Part shown: piece by piece, positions 34,251-44,354 of the stretch
Layout: every line of letters begins with the position of its first letter
Position numbering within the stretch: position 1 is the stretch's first letter
Source: Physcomitrium patens
Taxonomy: Eukaryota; Streptophyta; Bryopsida; Funariales; Funariaceae
Direction: 5' to 3'
Length of the DNA stretch: 64,000 bases
Assembly: GCF_000002425.4 (NCBI RefSeq)
Contig: NC_037254.1
Span: 12,686,934 to 12,750,933 of the forward strand
Position numbers and translations under genes: made by a program
Notes under the pieces: generated by a model
Told to the model about the DNA's origin: nothing
The model's database searches: none
What the model saw: the letters and a program-made list of their open reading frames with translations, nothing else

Positions 34251-34499
34251 AACTTATAGCTTCTAGAAAGCTTCTCTAGAAGATATTATGAAATTAATCT
34301 ATTTTTATGTACTTCTATCTAATCATACATATAATTATTAGAATAAATTTGTATATCTATGATATTATCTTCCCTTCTAGAGTCAAGATCCACAATAAAT
34401 GGTTATCATCTTTTATAGATCATATTAATCTTCATCTTAGTTTTGATCGATGTTTTTAATGAAAAGCCTCAATCTTCTTTGTTGAATTTATAAGATTCT

Positions 34500-37400
34500 T
34501 TATAGGCTTCTATTTGTGTTCACTAATATCATATCTACAATGATGAATTAGACATTTCAATCTATTTTGGTATTACCTTGAATCTAAGACTTCCTCTACT
34601 TCAAACTTTTGATTATTATCTATTTCTATAGCAAGATGTGACATTTGTTTTCTCCTCAAGATATTTCTTATTTTACATGGCTTAAGAAAAGATATATAGA
34701 ATATAAAATAAATCTTTATAGATTTTGATAGATATAATTAATAGACAATATGATTGATTTATTTACAAATAGAAAATGATCCAAGCCTATGGTAATTCAA
34801 CTTGTCAATAAGATAATTAGTCTTGATATTGCAACAAAATAATCTTGTTGTCAACATAAAATTGAGGCTATTCTTTATAATAAGCATCCAAATTGGTCTT
34901 TTATAGTTCTTGAGTTTTTTTTAATTATGTCTTCATTGTTGTATGGAGCTCAGATAATTGATTTGCAAATTTTTTTGTTAGAGGATTATCAACTATTAAG
35001 AAGTCAAAAGCATCAAGTTGTAGATGATAAGCATAATCAATAAAAAAAGGTATTTATTGTGTAGAAAAATATACTATATTATCATAAGCAAACTTTGTCA
35101 ATGACAAAAGAATTATTCAATCATCTTCTTGATAATTGATGATATATTTTAAATATTGCTTTAAAACTTTGTTTATGTATTCTTTCTATCTATCAATTTG
35201 AGGATAAAAAGTCAAAAAGAGCTTTATATCTATCTTTAGAATCTTAAAAAGAATTTTCTAAAAACTTAATATAAATTGAGTCTCCCTATTTGATATAATA
35301 TCTTTGAACAATCCATGATGTTAATAAATATTGTCAAAAAAAAGCTTAGCCATTTTTTTACTTATGATAGATTTTGTATATGATACAAAATATGCCATCT
35401 TCATAAAACAATCTACTATCATGTTTATAGAATTATATAAATTTAATATTAAAAAATTCATAAAAAATCCATAGAAATAGAAGATCATGATTGTTTCAAA
35501 ATATGTAATAGCTCAAGTAGTTCATAAGATTGATGATGGAGTTTTTGATCTTAAAAAAATATTATATGATTATTCAAAGTCTTAAACTACCTTCTACATT
35601 TGAAGCCACCAAAAATCTTAAAATATTAGCTCCAAAGTCTTATTATATCTAAAATATTTGGCTATTGAAAAGTCATGACAAGTTCAAAGAATACGTAAAT
35701 ATGCTTCTCTTTTTAGAATATATAGTCATCCCTTAAAATAAAATAAATTATTTTTGAACTCAAACATAGAAGTATCATGGGACTTAAAAGAATTATTTTT
35801 AATATCATGAACAAGAAAATTAAAAGACATACTTGATTGAACTTTTTCAAAAAAGATTGAATCAAAAATCAATGTTGATTTTATTACTCAAAGATGAAAA
35901 TATTTTGACTTCAAAAAAATCATTTTGTATTGATCAAAAGCTATATCTTTTTCTTTTGGTGCAAAATAGGAATGATTAGAAAAGGCATTTGATAAATCTT
36001 ATTGTTTTCCAAATCGATAAGTCATTTTAAATTTAAATCTTGATAAAAAAAATGCTTCAACAAGCTTAACAATGATTCTAAATACATGCCAATATGAAGT
36101 ACTTAAGGTTCTTTTGATCCATATATACAATGATTTGACTAAAAGTACCTTTTAGATAATGATGCCACTCTTAAAATGAATCCACAATTACAAGAAGTTC
36201 TTTGTTGTGGATCTTGTAATTAATCTTGGCAGTTGAAAATTTCTTGAAATAAAAAGCTACTAGATGGAACTTGTCATCAGTTCCCATTTATGACAAAATT
36301 ACATCTATAGCAAAATCTTATGCATGTATTCCTATGAAAAATGCTTTAGAGAAGTTGATGCAATATAAGATTGATACAAAAATAAATGTTATCTTCAAGA
36401 CTTCAAAAGATACTTCAACTTCTTTGCTCTACTCAAATTTTTCTTTATAGGTCAGATGTGTAAGAAAAGCTACAACTTGAAAAAAGTTCTTCATGAAGAT
36501 TTAATAATAATTGGCAAATCTCAAAAAATATTTCACATTTTTAATTATTTTTAAAATTTTTCTATCCATAATAGTTTGAATCTTCTTCAAATCTATCATA
36601 AGACTTTTTTTAAAAATAATATATCCTAAAAAATTAATTTGAGTAGTATAGAATATATAATTTTTTTTATCTTAGCATATAATCTTATATTTTTTAATTT
36701 TTTTAATATACAACAAACATGAAGTTCATATTTTTTTATATTCTTAGAATAGATTAAAATATTATCTAAATAATAAATGACAAAAATTATTAAGAAAATC
36801 ACAAAAAATATCATTTATAAGATGTTAAAAAGTGATTGGTGCATTTGTGAGTCTAAAAGGTATGACATTATATTCAAAATATTTATATCTAGTTTGAAAA
36901 ATTGTCTTCTTCTTATCTCCTTCTTTAATGATGATTAAATTATATGCTCTTGATAGATCTATTTTTGGGTAGATCTTTGCTTAATTGACTTGGTTAAGAA
37001 GTCTTGAAATTGAAGGTAAGGTAGACCTATTCATGATGGTGATTTTGTTAAGTCGTCAATAGTTTACGTACATCCATAGAGATCCATCTTTTTTCTTCAC
37101 AAATAAGATAAGAGCTCCTACTAGAGATTTTGAGTGGCATATGTAGTTCTTAGCCAAGTTCTCATTAATATATTCTTTTAATACAGCCAACTTATTCTAT
37201 GATAAGGTACAGATTGGTCTAAATGGTAATTAAGCTCTTTCTTGAAGATCAATTGAACAATCATAGGATTGATGTCTTAGAAGAATATCTTTATTTTTTT
37301 TTTCTAAAAAGCATCCTAAAAATCTTAATATTTATTAGGAATACTACTTGATATCTTTACACTATCAAAAATAGGCATGGCATATATAATAAAAGATGAT

Positions 37401-38046
37401 TTTTCTTTTGTTATATGTATAAAAGCTCTTGCACCTACTAATAAGGATTTGGATATATTAAACTTACATATTTCTATTTGACTAACAAAATTTTAGATTA
37501 AACTACAAGAAAAATCAAGATTATGAGAAATCTAATTTATTTTAGAATTATACTTTTATAGCCATGATAATCCTAAAATAATCATATTAGAGGGAGATTT
37601 TATTACATTAAATATTTTTATATTATTATGATTTTTAATTGTTACATCTAAAGAAACAGTCTCATAAGTAATATTTCCAAAAGATAAAAAATGACCATCT
37701 ATAACTTCTACATGTATGGGTTTATTTTTCTTGACTAAAGATATTTCTTATTTTTTGATAAAGTCTTTATTTATAAAATAAGTTGAAGTTCTTGAATCTA
37801 TATATATATATATATTTTTTATAAATTTTAGATCATAAATATATATCTATTGTAAAACAAGGTGAAGGATTCAAGGAGGGAATTTGACTTTTACTAGGTG
37901 TTATACATGATTTCAGCTGCATGGTTCCAATTATAGCTGGAGAAATTTATTTTTTGACAAATTATCTTCTTTAGAAACCATGCTCTTCATTTTGTGATTA
38001 CATTGCTTCTTTGGATAATATTGAGTAGTGTGCTTAGCTTCTCCAT
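34500..38046 (-). pseudogene. Element D pol remnant
   Basis: Minus-strand blocks corresponding to B and F: chromodomain about 34500-34640 (KFEVEEVLDSR), integrase about 35300-35660, and reverse transcriptase with YYLDNILIYSKN at about 36735-36780 and a VDY-type block near 37050. It stops where element F was inserted (TSD 38047-38051). Heavily decayed. Confidence 0.65.
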
Positions 38047-38211
38047 AATATTGTCACGGACACAAAATACAGACTTGAAATCTAACAAGAAGTTCAAGAA
38101 GAAGTGGCAGAGCTAGATTAAACAGATGAGTACAAGAACAACACCAGAAAGGTGAGCTAGAACTCCAAGAGATGTGTTGTCGAGACTGAAGAACTCTTCA
38201 ACCTCGACTCC

Positions 38212-38219
38212 TATATATA
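38212..38219 (-). promoter_or_regulatory. TATA box of F's LTR promoter
   Basis: TATATATA on the minus strand, 52 bp downstream of the nearest heat-shock-element site. The other LTR has one transition here, giving ACATATAG. Confidence 0.6.
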
Positions 38220-38437
38220 CTACTGGCCTATGGTTCTAAGGAAGCGCATCAAGAAGCTTCCCAAGAACTATGAAGCTTCTCGAACAACTACCCAAGAGCT
38301 AGGAAGCTTCTCAAGTAACTTCCTAGAATCTACTAGAATATTCTAAGAATCTTCTAGGACCTTCTAAAGGAATCTTTAGGGAATCTTCAAAGAATCTTTA
38401 GAGAATCTTTAAAGAATATTCTAAGAGAATATTCAAG

Positions 38438-38484
38438 GAATCTTCTGGAAGTTTCTAGAGACTTCTTTCTAGAAGGTTCTAGAA
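38438..38484 (-). promoter_or_regulatory. Heat-shock-element array in F's 3' LTR
   Basis: At 38438-38465, units GAA, TTC, GAA, TTC, GAG, TTC occur every five bases (one imperfect). At 38467-38484 a second run TTC, GAA, TTC, GAA follows in exact spacing. This matches the consensus for heat-shock factor binding, where three or more alternating nGAAn units suffice. A further perfect three-unit site lies at 38271-38283 (GAAGCTTCTCGAA). All lie upstream of the TATA box in element orientation. Confidence 0.75.
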
Positions 38485-38523
38485 ACTTGTCTCTAGAAAG
38501 GTCTAAGGACTATGTCCCTAACA

Positions 38524-38537
38524 TCACCTCCTCCTTT
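38524..38537 (-). other. Element F polypurine tract
   Basis: AAAGGAGGAGGTGA on the minus strand, directly before the 3' LTR; the usual primer for plus-strand synthesis. Confidence 0.75.
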
Positions 38538-38549
38538 AGCTTCGAGGTC

Positions 38550-38926
38550 TCCGAGAAGTAATGTTATCGTCAGTCTATACCAACGCAAGAAAATGAAGAT
38601 CTGTCGCATAACCTCTGCTATGAACTCCAATTGTTATTCACGAGGCAAGTGATTCAATGGTCCTTGAAGCCAACGGTAGTGGCCCACGCCTTCAACTTCT
38701 GACCAAGCATGAACCTCCGTGTCTTCATTGTAAATTATCCTGCAAACACTCCTTCTGGCTGACCATTGTAGGCAGGCTCGACCTCAAATGCAATCACCAG
38801 CGATCTGTTGCTCGGAATCCTTCGATGTCGTCGTAGTGCAGGCGGTTCTTCATCTCGCAGTCGTCTTCGTGAGCTAGTTGCTTGAGATGACATGACAAGT
38901 GTAGTATCTTGGCTATCCATATTCAA
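38550..38926 (-). pseudogene. Element F extra 3' frame, unknown function
   Basis: Opens at ATG 38926, with a second ATG at 38920 (MDSQDTTLVMSSQATSSRRR), and runs basic then acidic sequence to a TAA at 38735. A shifted frame continues with HAWSEVEGVGHYRWLQGPLN and one TAA at a likely Gln position (about 38634). Combined length is about 120-130 residues. It lies between the chromodomain and the polypurine tract, as does the extra frame of element B. No domain recognised. Confidence 0.5.
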
Positions 38927-39059
38927 TGGCTAAAATAATAAGAACAAACTTGGGCTACTAACAAAGTTCTACGCTATCTTGGAGAGAATGACTACATCAA
39001 CTATGGATTTTGGTGGTGCTCTCTCCTCTTTTCTGTTTTCTGGATGAGCAAGCTTCAGT

Positions 39060-42000
39060 AAGAAGCTATCGTCGAACCGGCTTGGGTTTCTCAGGATATC
39101 GTCGATGAAACTCCTGTACCTTTTGCGGCGCATTCGCGAGATTTTCGGCCAGCTCCCATGTTCATTCATTAATATCGTAACCGCTCCAATGCACAAAGTA
39201 TTCTAATTTACCCCGTCTTTGCCGTGAATCCAGGACCTTTTCCACCTCGTATTCTTCGTGGTTCTCTATTTCTATGCTAGGTGGTGGACATTGTACTCTT
39301 CCAGGAAAAGACGATTCTCGATAAGGCTCCAACAAAGAAACATGAAAGATAGGATGTACCTTCATAGTAGCTGGTAACTTCAGACGATACGCTATAGGAT
39401 TGATCTGCTTCTGGATAACAAATGGTCCCAATCTCCGATAGTCCAATTTGTCACATGGCCGCTTGGTCTTAATATTTCGTCAAAGCAGCCAAACTTTGTC
39501 TCCAATCGTGAATTTAGGTGCCTGATTCCGAAATTTGTCCGCGGACGCCTTGTAAGATTCTTGGGCAGTTTGCAATTGAAGCTTCAATATAGTTTGAAGT
39601 TGCGAAAGCTCCTTCACCAATCCTTCAGCTGCCGGATTGTTAATCGTTGACGAATTCCATAAGTCACGCTTCGGATGGTATCCATAATTGGAAAAGAATG
39701 GCGTTTGTTGAGTTGACGCATGAAGGGTGTTGTTATATGCGAACTCGGCTAGCGATAGATATGCGGCCCAATCATCTTGTTGATAGTTGATGGTGCAACG
39801 TAAATATTGCTCTAAAACTTAATTCACTCGTTCTGTTTGGCCGTCCGTTTGAGGATGAAATGCCGAAGAAAGCTTGATATCCACCTTCAATATCTCAAAA
39901 AGAGATTTCCAAAACTTTGACACAAATTGGGTTCCTCGATCCGATATGATATCATCTGGTAGACCATGATATCGATACACATTATCAAGAAAGAGTCTTG
40001 CTGTGTCTTCGCTTGACGATGTCTTCTTGCAAAGGACAAAACATGCCATCTTTGTAAGCCGATCTACGACAACAAAAATGCTGTCAAATGAATTCGATGG
40101 TGGTAGATCCGTAATAAAGTCCATGGAAACCGAAGACCATGGTCGGCGCGGAATAGGCAATGGCTGTGGAAGTCCATAAGGCCGATGTCGAGGGTTTTTG
40201 GATCTTGAACAAATGTCACAAGATACAACAAAATCTTTCACATCCTTCCACATTTGAGGCCACCAGAAATTGCGGGAAATAAGTTCCAAGGTCTTATTGA
40301 ATCCAAAATGTCCCGCAGCTGGAAAGTCATGACGAGATTGAAGAACTCGGAGTCGTGTTGGCCCTTTTGGGATATACAACCGCTCTTCGAAATATACTAG
40401 ATCTCCTTCCATCTTGAATTTGTCATCACTAGCATGTTGCTTGATATCAAGGGCTAGAGAATCTTCAATGGTTGCGGCCCGTACCTGGTCGAGGAAGTCA
40501 GCATCAATTGGTACAATAGCTGCGTTGAGTCGAAATTTCTCTGGCTTCAACAATGTCATGCACTGTTGATCAAATGCTGCATCTCCAACCTTTGGCGCGA
40601 GATATGATCTCCTTGATAATGCATCGGACAACCCTTGTTGCTTCCCAGGCCGATAAGTAATAACAAAGTCGAACCTGGATAGCGACATACTCCACCGAGC
40701 TTGACGCCGATTCAAAACCCGAGCCGACATAAAATACTCCAAATTCTTGTGATCCGTATATACGGTCACTGGATGTGCAGTTCCTTCGAGAAAGTGGCGC
40801 CACTCTTGGAAAGAATCTACTATAGTAAGGAGTTCCTTATCGTGGATCTCATAGTTGATCTCAGCAGCAGAGAATTTTCGAGAATAGAATGCAACTGGAT
40901 GGAGCTTCTCATCTATGCCTATCTGTGAAAGTACAGCTCCCAAAGCAAAATCCGAAGAATCTGTCTCCAAATAAAAGGCCTTTGTAAAGTCCGGATGTAC
41001 CAAGATTGGAGCTATTGTAAATACCATCTTCAAATCTTGGAATGTTTTTTCTGCGATAGGTCCCCATTCGAGCTTGTCCTTACACGTTAACCGAGTGAGG
41101 GGGGCAGCAACTTGAGAATAATTCTTGATGAAGATCCGATAGTAGTTAGTAAATCTAAGAAAACATTGTACGTCCCTAACCGTCTTCGGAACTTCCCAAG
41201 ACATGATTGCTTCCACCTTCTTTGGATCCATCTTCAATCCTTCCGTAGTCGCGATTAATCCCAAAAACTCCATCTCAGTTTGGTGAAATAAGCACTTCTC
41301 CAATTTGGCATAGAGTCCTCGCTCCCGTAGTTTTTTGAGTACCAGACGAACGTGCTTCTCATGTTCTTCCTCGTTCTTAGAAAATATCAAAATATCATCT
41401 AGATAGATGACAACAAAATCGTCTAGATGCTCTCGAAAGATGTCATTCATCATGTGTTGAAAGACCGCTGGAGCATTAGTAAGACCAAATGGCATGACAT
41501 TGTATTCAAAATGGCCATACCTTGTTCGAAAAGCTGTCTTCCATTCATCTCCTTCCTTGATTCGCACAAGGTTGTAAGCTCCCCTTAGGTCAATCTTTGT
41601 AAAGATCCTTGTACGTCCAAGTTGTTCTAGAAGACCAGAGATCAAAGGCAGTGGGTAGCGATTCTTTTTTGTCACCTTGTTGAGACCTCGATAGTCCACG
41701 CACATCCGTAGTGAGCCATCTTTCTTCTTCACAAATAAGATTGGTGCCCCAGCTAGCGACTTCGAATGACGGATGAAGTTCTTGGCTAGATTCTCGTCAA
41801 TGTACTTCCGCAACTCAGTCAACTCCGTTTGCGACAAATTGTAGATTGGTCCAAAAGGTGGTTGTGCTCCTTCTTGCAATTCAATGGCACAGTCATAGGG
41901 TCGATGCTCTGGCAGCATATCAGCATTCTTCTTTTCAAAGACATCTTTGAATTCTTCATACTGCTTTGGAATAACCAAAGTCGGAGTTGCATCTTCTCGA

Positions 42001-42626
42001 GTCGGAGTTGCGAAGATGACAAGAGGTGTATTTTGCTTGGCTTCCTTCATGAAAGCCCTTGCACCTATAAACAAGGATTTGTTTCTAGACATTGTCTTGG
42101 CAGATTCCACCTTCAAGGAGTTTGTTGGAAATGTCACTTTCCGCAACTTCCAATCTATGAATGGGTTATATCTATCAAGCCAAGATAGTCCCAAAATGAT
42201 AGGACATGAAGGGGTCTTGATAACATTAAACACAATATTGCTCTCATGGTTTTCAAGACGTACCTTCAATGGTTTAGTTTCATGGATAACATTGCCCGAA
42301 GACAATGGTCGTCCATCTATGACTTCTACATGGACAGGCTTAAGTTTCTTTACAAGAGAAATATTGTGAAGCTTGGCAAACTCTTCATCTATAAAGCAAG
42401 CGGATGCACTCGAGTCTAATAAAGCATCGACTTGTAGTTCTTGAATACCCAGATGTAAAGGTACCATAAAACAATCTGAAGGTTGAGCTGAGAGAAAGGG
42501 ACCTTGATTAATTTTGGATGTTGAGATGTTCAGCCGCACGGTCCCTATTGTGGCTGGGCGTCCTTGTTTTCCTGCATGCTTGTACTCCTGAGTCTTGTTG
42601 TTTGAGGCTTCTGTTTCTTCCGACAA
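39060..42626 (-). pseudogene. Element F pol (protease, RT, RNase H, integrase, chromodomain)
   Basis: A 935-codon open frame (42626-39819) carries the protease (LLDSSASACFIDEEF, with Ser where DSG/DTG has Gly), RT (LPLISGLLEQLGRTRIF, MPFGLTNAPAVFQ, YLDDILIFSKN), RNase H (LETDSSDFALGAVLSQ) and integrase (GHFGFNKTLELISRNFWWPQ, CDICSRSKNP, SMDFITDLPP, ISDRGTQFVSKFW, FHPQTDGQTERVN). Three stops then interrupt the remaining integrase and chromodomain: TAA 39819-39821 (Gln expected), TGA 39480-39482 (Arg) and TGA 39162-39164 (Arg, inside the chromodomain YEVEKVLDSRQRRGKLEYFV). The frame resumes with TWELAENLANAPQKVQ. All three stops are C-to-T changes. Catalytic Asp residues of RT are intact. Confidence 0.92.
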
Positions 42627-43627
42627 TCTACAGCTTTATGGCTTGCTTCTCCGCAATATAAACACAAGTTTTGTTCAAACCGTCACTTCTTTTCCTCAGC
42701 TGTGAGGGGTTTGAAACGTACCGCATCAATTTGCATGGGTTCAGGATCTGTGGAGTGATTCTCTGGACCTTTTGAAAATGTAGCAAATGCTCCATCATTT
42801 CTCCAGCCTGATCGTCTTTCTTGTCGTAATTCAAAGAGGCGGTTGTCACAAATAATTGCCTGAGATATAAGTTCTTCTAAAGTATCCGCCTTAGGCATGG
42901 TGATCAATAAGTTCTTGACATCATCTCTCAGTCCATATCGAAATCGTGTCATGAACGCCTTATCATTCCAATCAAGATCACATGTAAGCTGTTGAAATTC
43001 TGCAGCATAGATTGCAGCAGAACGTGATCCTTGTCGCAGATTTTGTATCTTTCTTTCAGCCACTCTTTCTCGATCACTATCTCCAAACGCAGCAATAAGT
43101 CTCTCTATGAAAGCCTCTAGGTCGTACAATATTGGAGAATCCTTCTCTAATAGTGGAGCAAACCAAGAGCGAGCATTTTTTGATAGAAGAGTACCTATGA
43201 AAGCAACCTGGGTAAATCCATTCGGATAACGAGAAGGGTATAGGCGTAGGTAAAGCCGTACTTGTTGCACAAAACCTCGAAAGTTGGCTCTTGTTCCGTC
43301 AAACTTGTCTGGCATACTTGCTTTTGGTTCTTTCGTACTAATCCTTGAAGTATCTATAGGGGTCGTATGTGACACATGTCTTGCTTCTCTCAGTCGAATA
43401 ATCTCTTGTTGTAGGCTATGAATTTCGCGTCTAGCTTCTTCGGTCACTAGATCAATTTGAGGTTCTATACTTGGATTGCGAAGAAATGCAATCTCCTTTC
43501 GTACACTATTCATAAGAGCTTGAAGATCTGCAAGAGTTGCCACTCTATTGTCTACTTGTGGAGATGCACTGTCAATGACCTAGTCTACTTGTGGAGATGC
43601 ACTGTCTATGACCTGGTCTACTTCCAT
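42623..43627 (-). pseudogene. Element F gag with CCHC zinc knuckle
   Basis: The frame starts at ATG 43627 (MEVDQVIDSASPQVD). It has a TAG at 43580-43582 in the second copy of a 36-bp tandem repeat, then is open to TGA 42683-42685 (Arg expected). The capsid region includes FVQQVRLYLRLYPSRYPNGF, FIGTLLSKNARSWFAPLL and RQGSRSAAIYAAEFQ. After the TGA the knuckle CLYCGEASHKAVDC is encoded at 42623-42664. Pol continues in a different frame from here, so either an indel or a programmed shift separates gag and pol. Confidence 0.88.
43547..43624 (-). repeat. 36-bp tandem duplication at the gag N-terminus
   Basis: Two copies of a unit encoding VIDSASPQVD plus a residue. Copy one reads CAG at the joining codon and copy two TAG, so the stop arose by C-to-T after the duplication. 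Confidence 0.8.
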
Positions 43628-43877
43628 ATTTAGAGAACAGATGGATTAAAATTTTGAGAGAAGAAGAAATTGCTAAGTCTCTTGGAGAAAATTGTAGCAC
43701 TACCTGTCACTAAAACCTACTCGGAGAAAAGGAAAAAAAACACTAAACGATTTCAGTTTTAGAGGAAGGTAATCCGCAACCCCTAAAGCGCTAGAATACC
43801 TTCAAGAAGAGGGGAAATTTGCTCTCAAACAAGAAGGATTCAGCTCTGATATTAAGATAAAGGTAGTCTCGATAAAC

Positions 43878-44349
43878 TGTCGGAGACACAAAATACAGAC
43901 TTGAAATCTAACAAGAAGTTCAAGAAGAAGTGGCAGAACTAGATTAAACAGATGAGTACAAGAACAACACCAGAAAGGTGAGCTAGAACTCCAAGAGATG
44001 TATTGTCGAGACTGAAGAACTCTTCAACCTCGACTCCTATATGTACTACTGGCCTATGGTTCTAAGGAAGCGCATCAAGAAGCTTCCCAAGAACTATGAA
44101 GCTTCTCGAACAACTACCCAAGAGCTAGGAAGCTTCTCAAGTAACTTCCTAGAATCTACTAGAATATTTTAAGAATCTTCTAGAGCCTTCTAAGGAAATC
44201 TTTAGGGAATCTTCAAAGAATCTTTAGGAAATCTTTGAAGAATATTCTAAGAGAATATTCAAGGAATCTTCTGGAAGTTTCTAGAGACTTCTTTCTAGAA
44301 GGTTCTAGAAACTTGTCTCTAGAAAGGTCTAAGGACTATGTCCCTAACA
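43878..44349 (-). repeat. Element F 5' LTR (472 bp)
   Basis: Partner of 38052-38523 with the same termini and the AATAT duplication at 44350-44354. As the 5' LTR it would hold the active promoter. Confidence 0.93.
44264..44310 (-). promoter_or_regulatory. Heat-shock-element array in F's 5' LTR
   Basis: The same two runs as in the other LTR are conserved without loss: GAA, TTC, GAA, TTC, GAG, TTC at 44264-44291 and TTC, GAA, TTC, GAA at 44293-44310. A three-unit site lies at 44098-44110. Conservation in both LTRs means the array was present when F inserted. Confidence 0.75.
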
Positions 44350-44354
44350 AATAT

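Larger units (their letters stand above)
38052..38523 (-). repeat. Element F 3' LTR (472 bp)
   Basis: On the minus strand it starts TGTTAGGGACATAG and ends GTGACA. It holds a dense array of GAA and TTC units and a TATA box at 38212-38219. The inner edge is followed by the purine tract. Confidence 0.93.
38052..44349 (-). mobile_element. Element F: youngest chromovirus of the cluster, nearly complete
   Basis: The element spans 6298 bp, with perfect AATAT duplications at 38047-38051 and 44350-44354 and two 472-bp LTRs (38052-38523 and 43878-44349). By eye the LTRs differ at about 14 positions, nearly all transitions, i.e. roughly 3 percent. Order on the minus strand: 5' LTR, gag with CCHC knuckle, protease, RT, RNase H, integrase, chromodomain, an extra frame, purine tract (38524-38537), 3' LTR. 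A TATCAGAGC match to the initiator tRNA-Met priming site lies about 25 bp inside the 5' LTR rather than next to it. It is inactivated by a handful of stops at Gln and Arg codons. It sits inside element D's pol-gag junction region, so it is younger than D. Confidence 0.93.

Noticed and set aside
40701..42369. Plus-strand open frames inside element F (for example 41829-42188 and 41947-42369)
   Set aside because: They are antisense shadows of the 935-codon pol frame.
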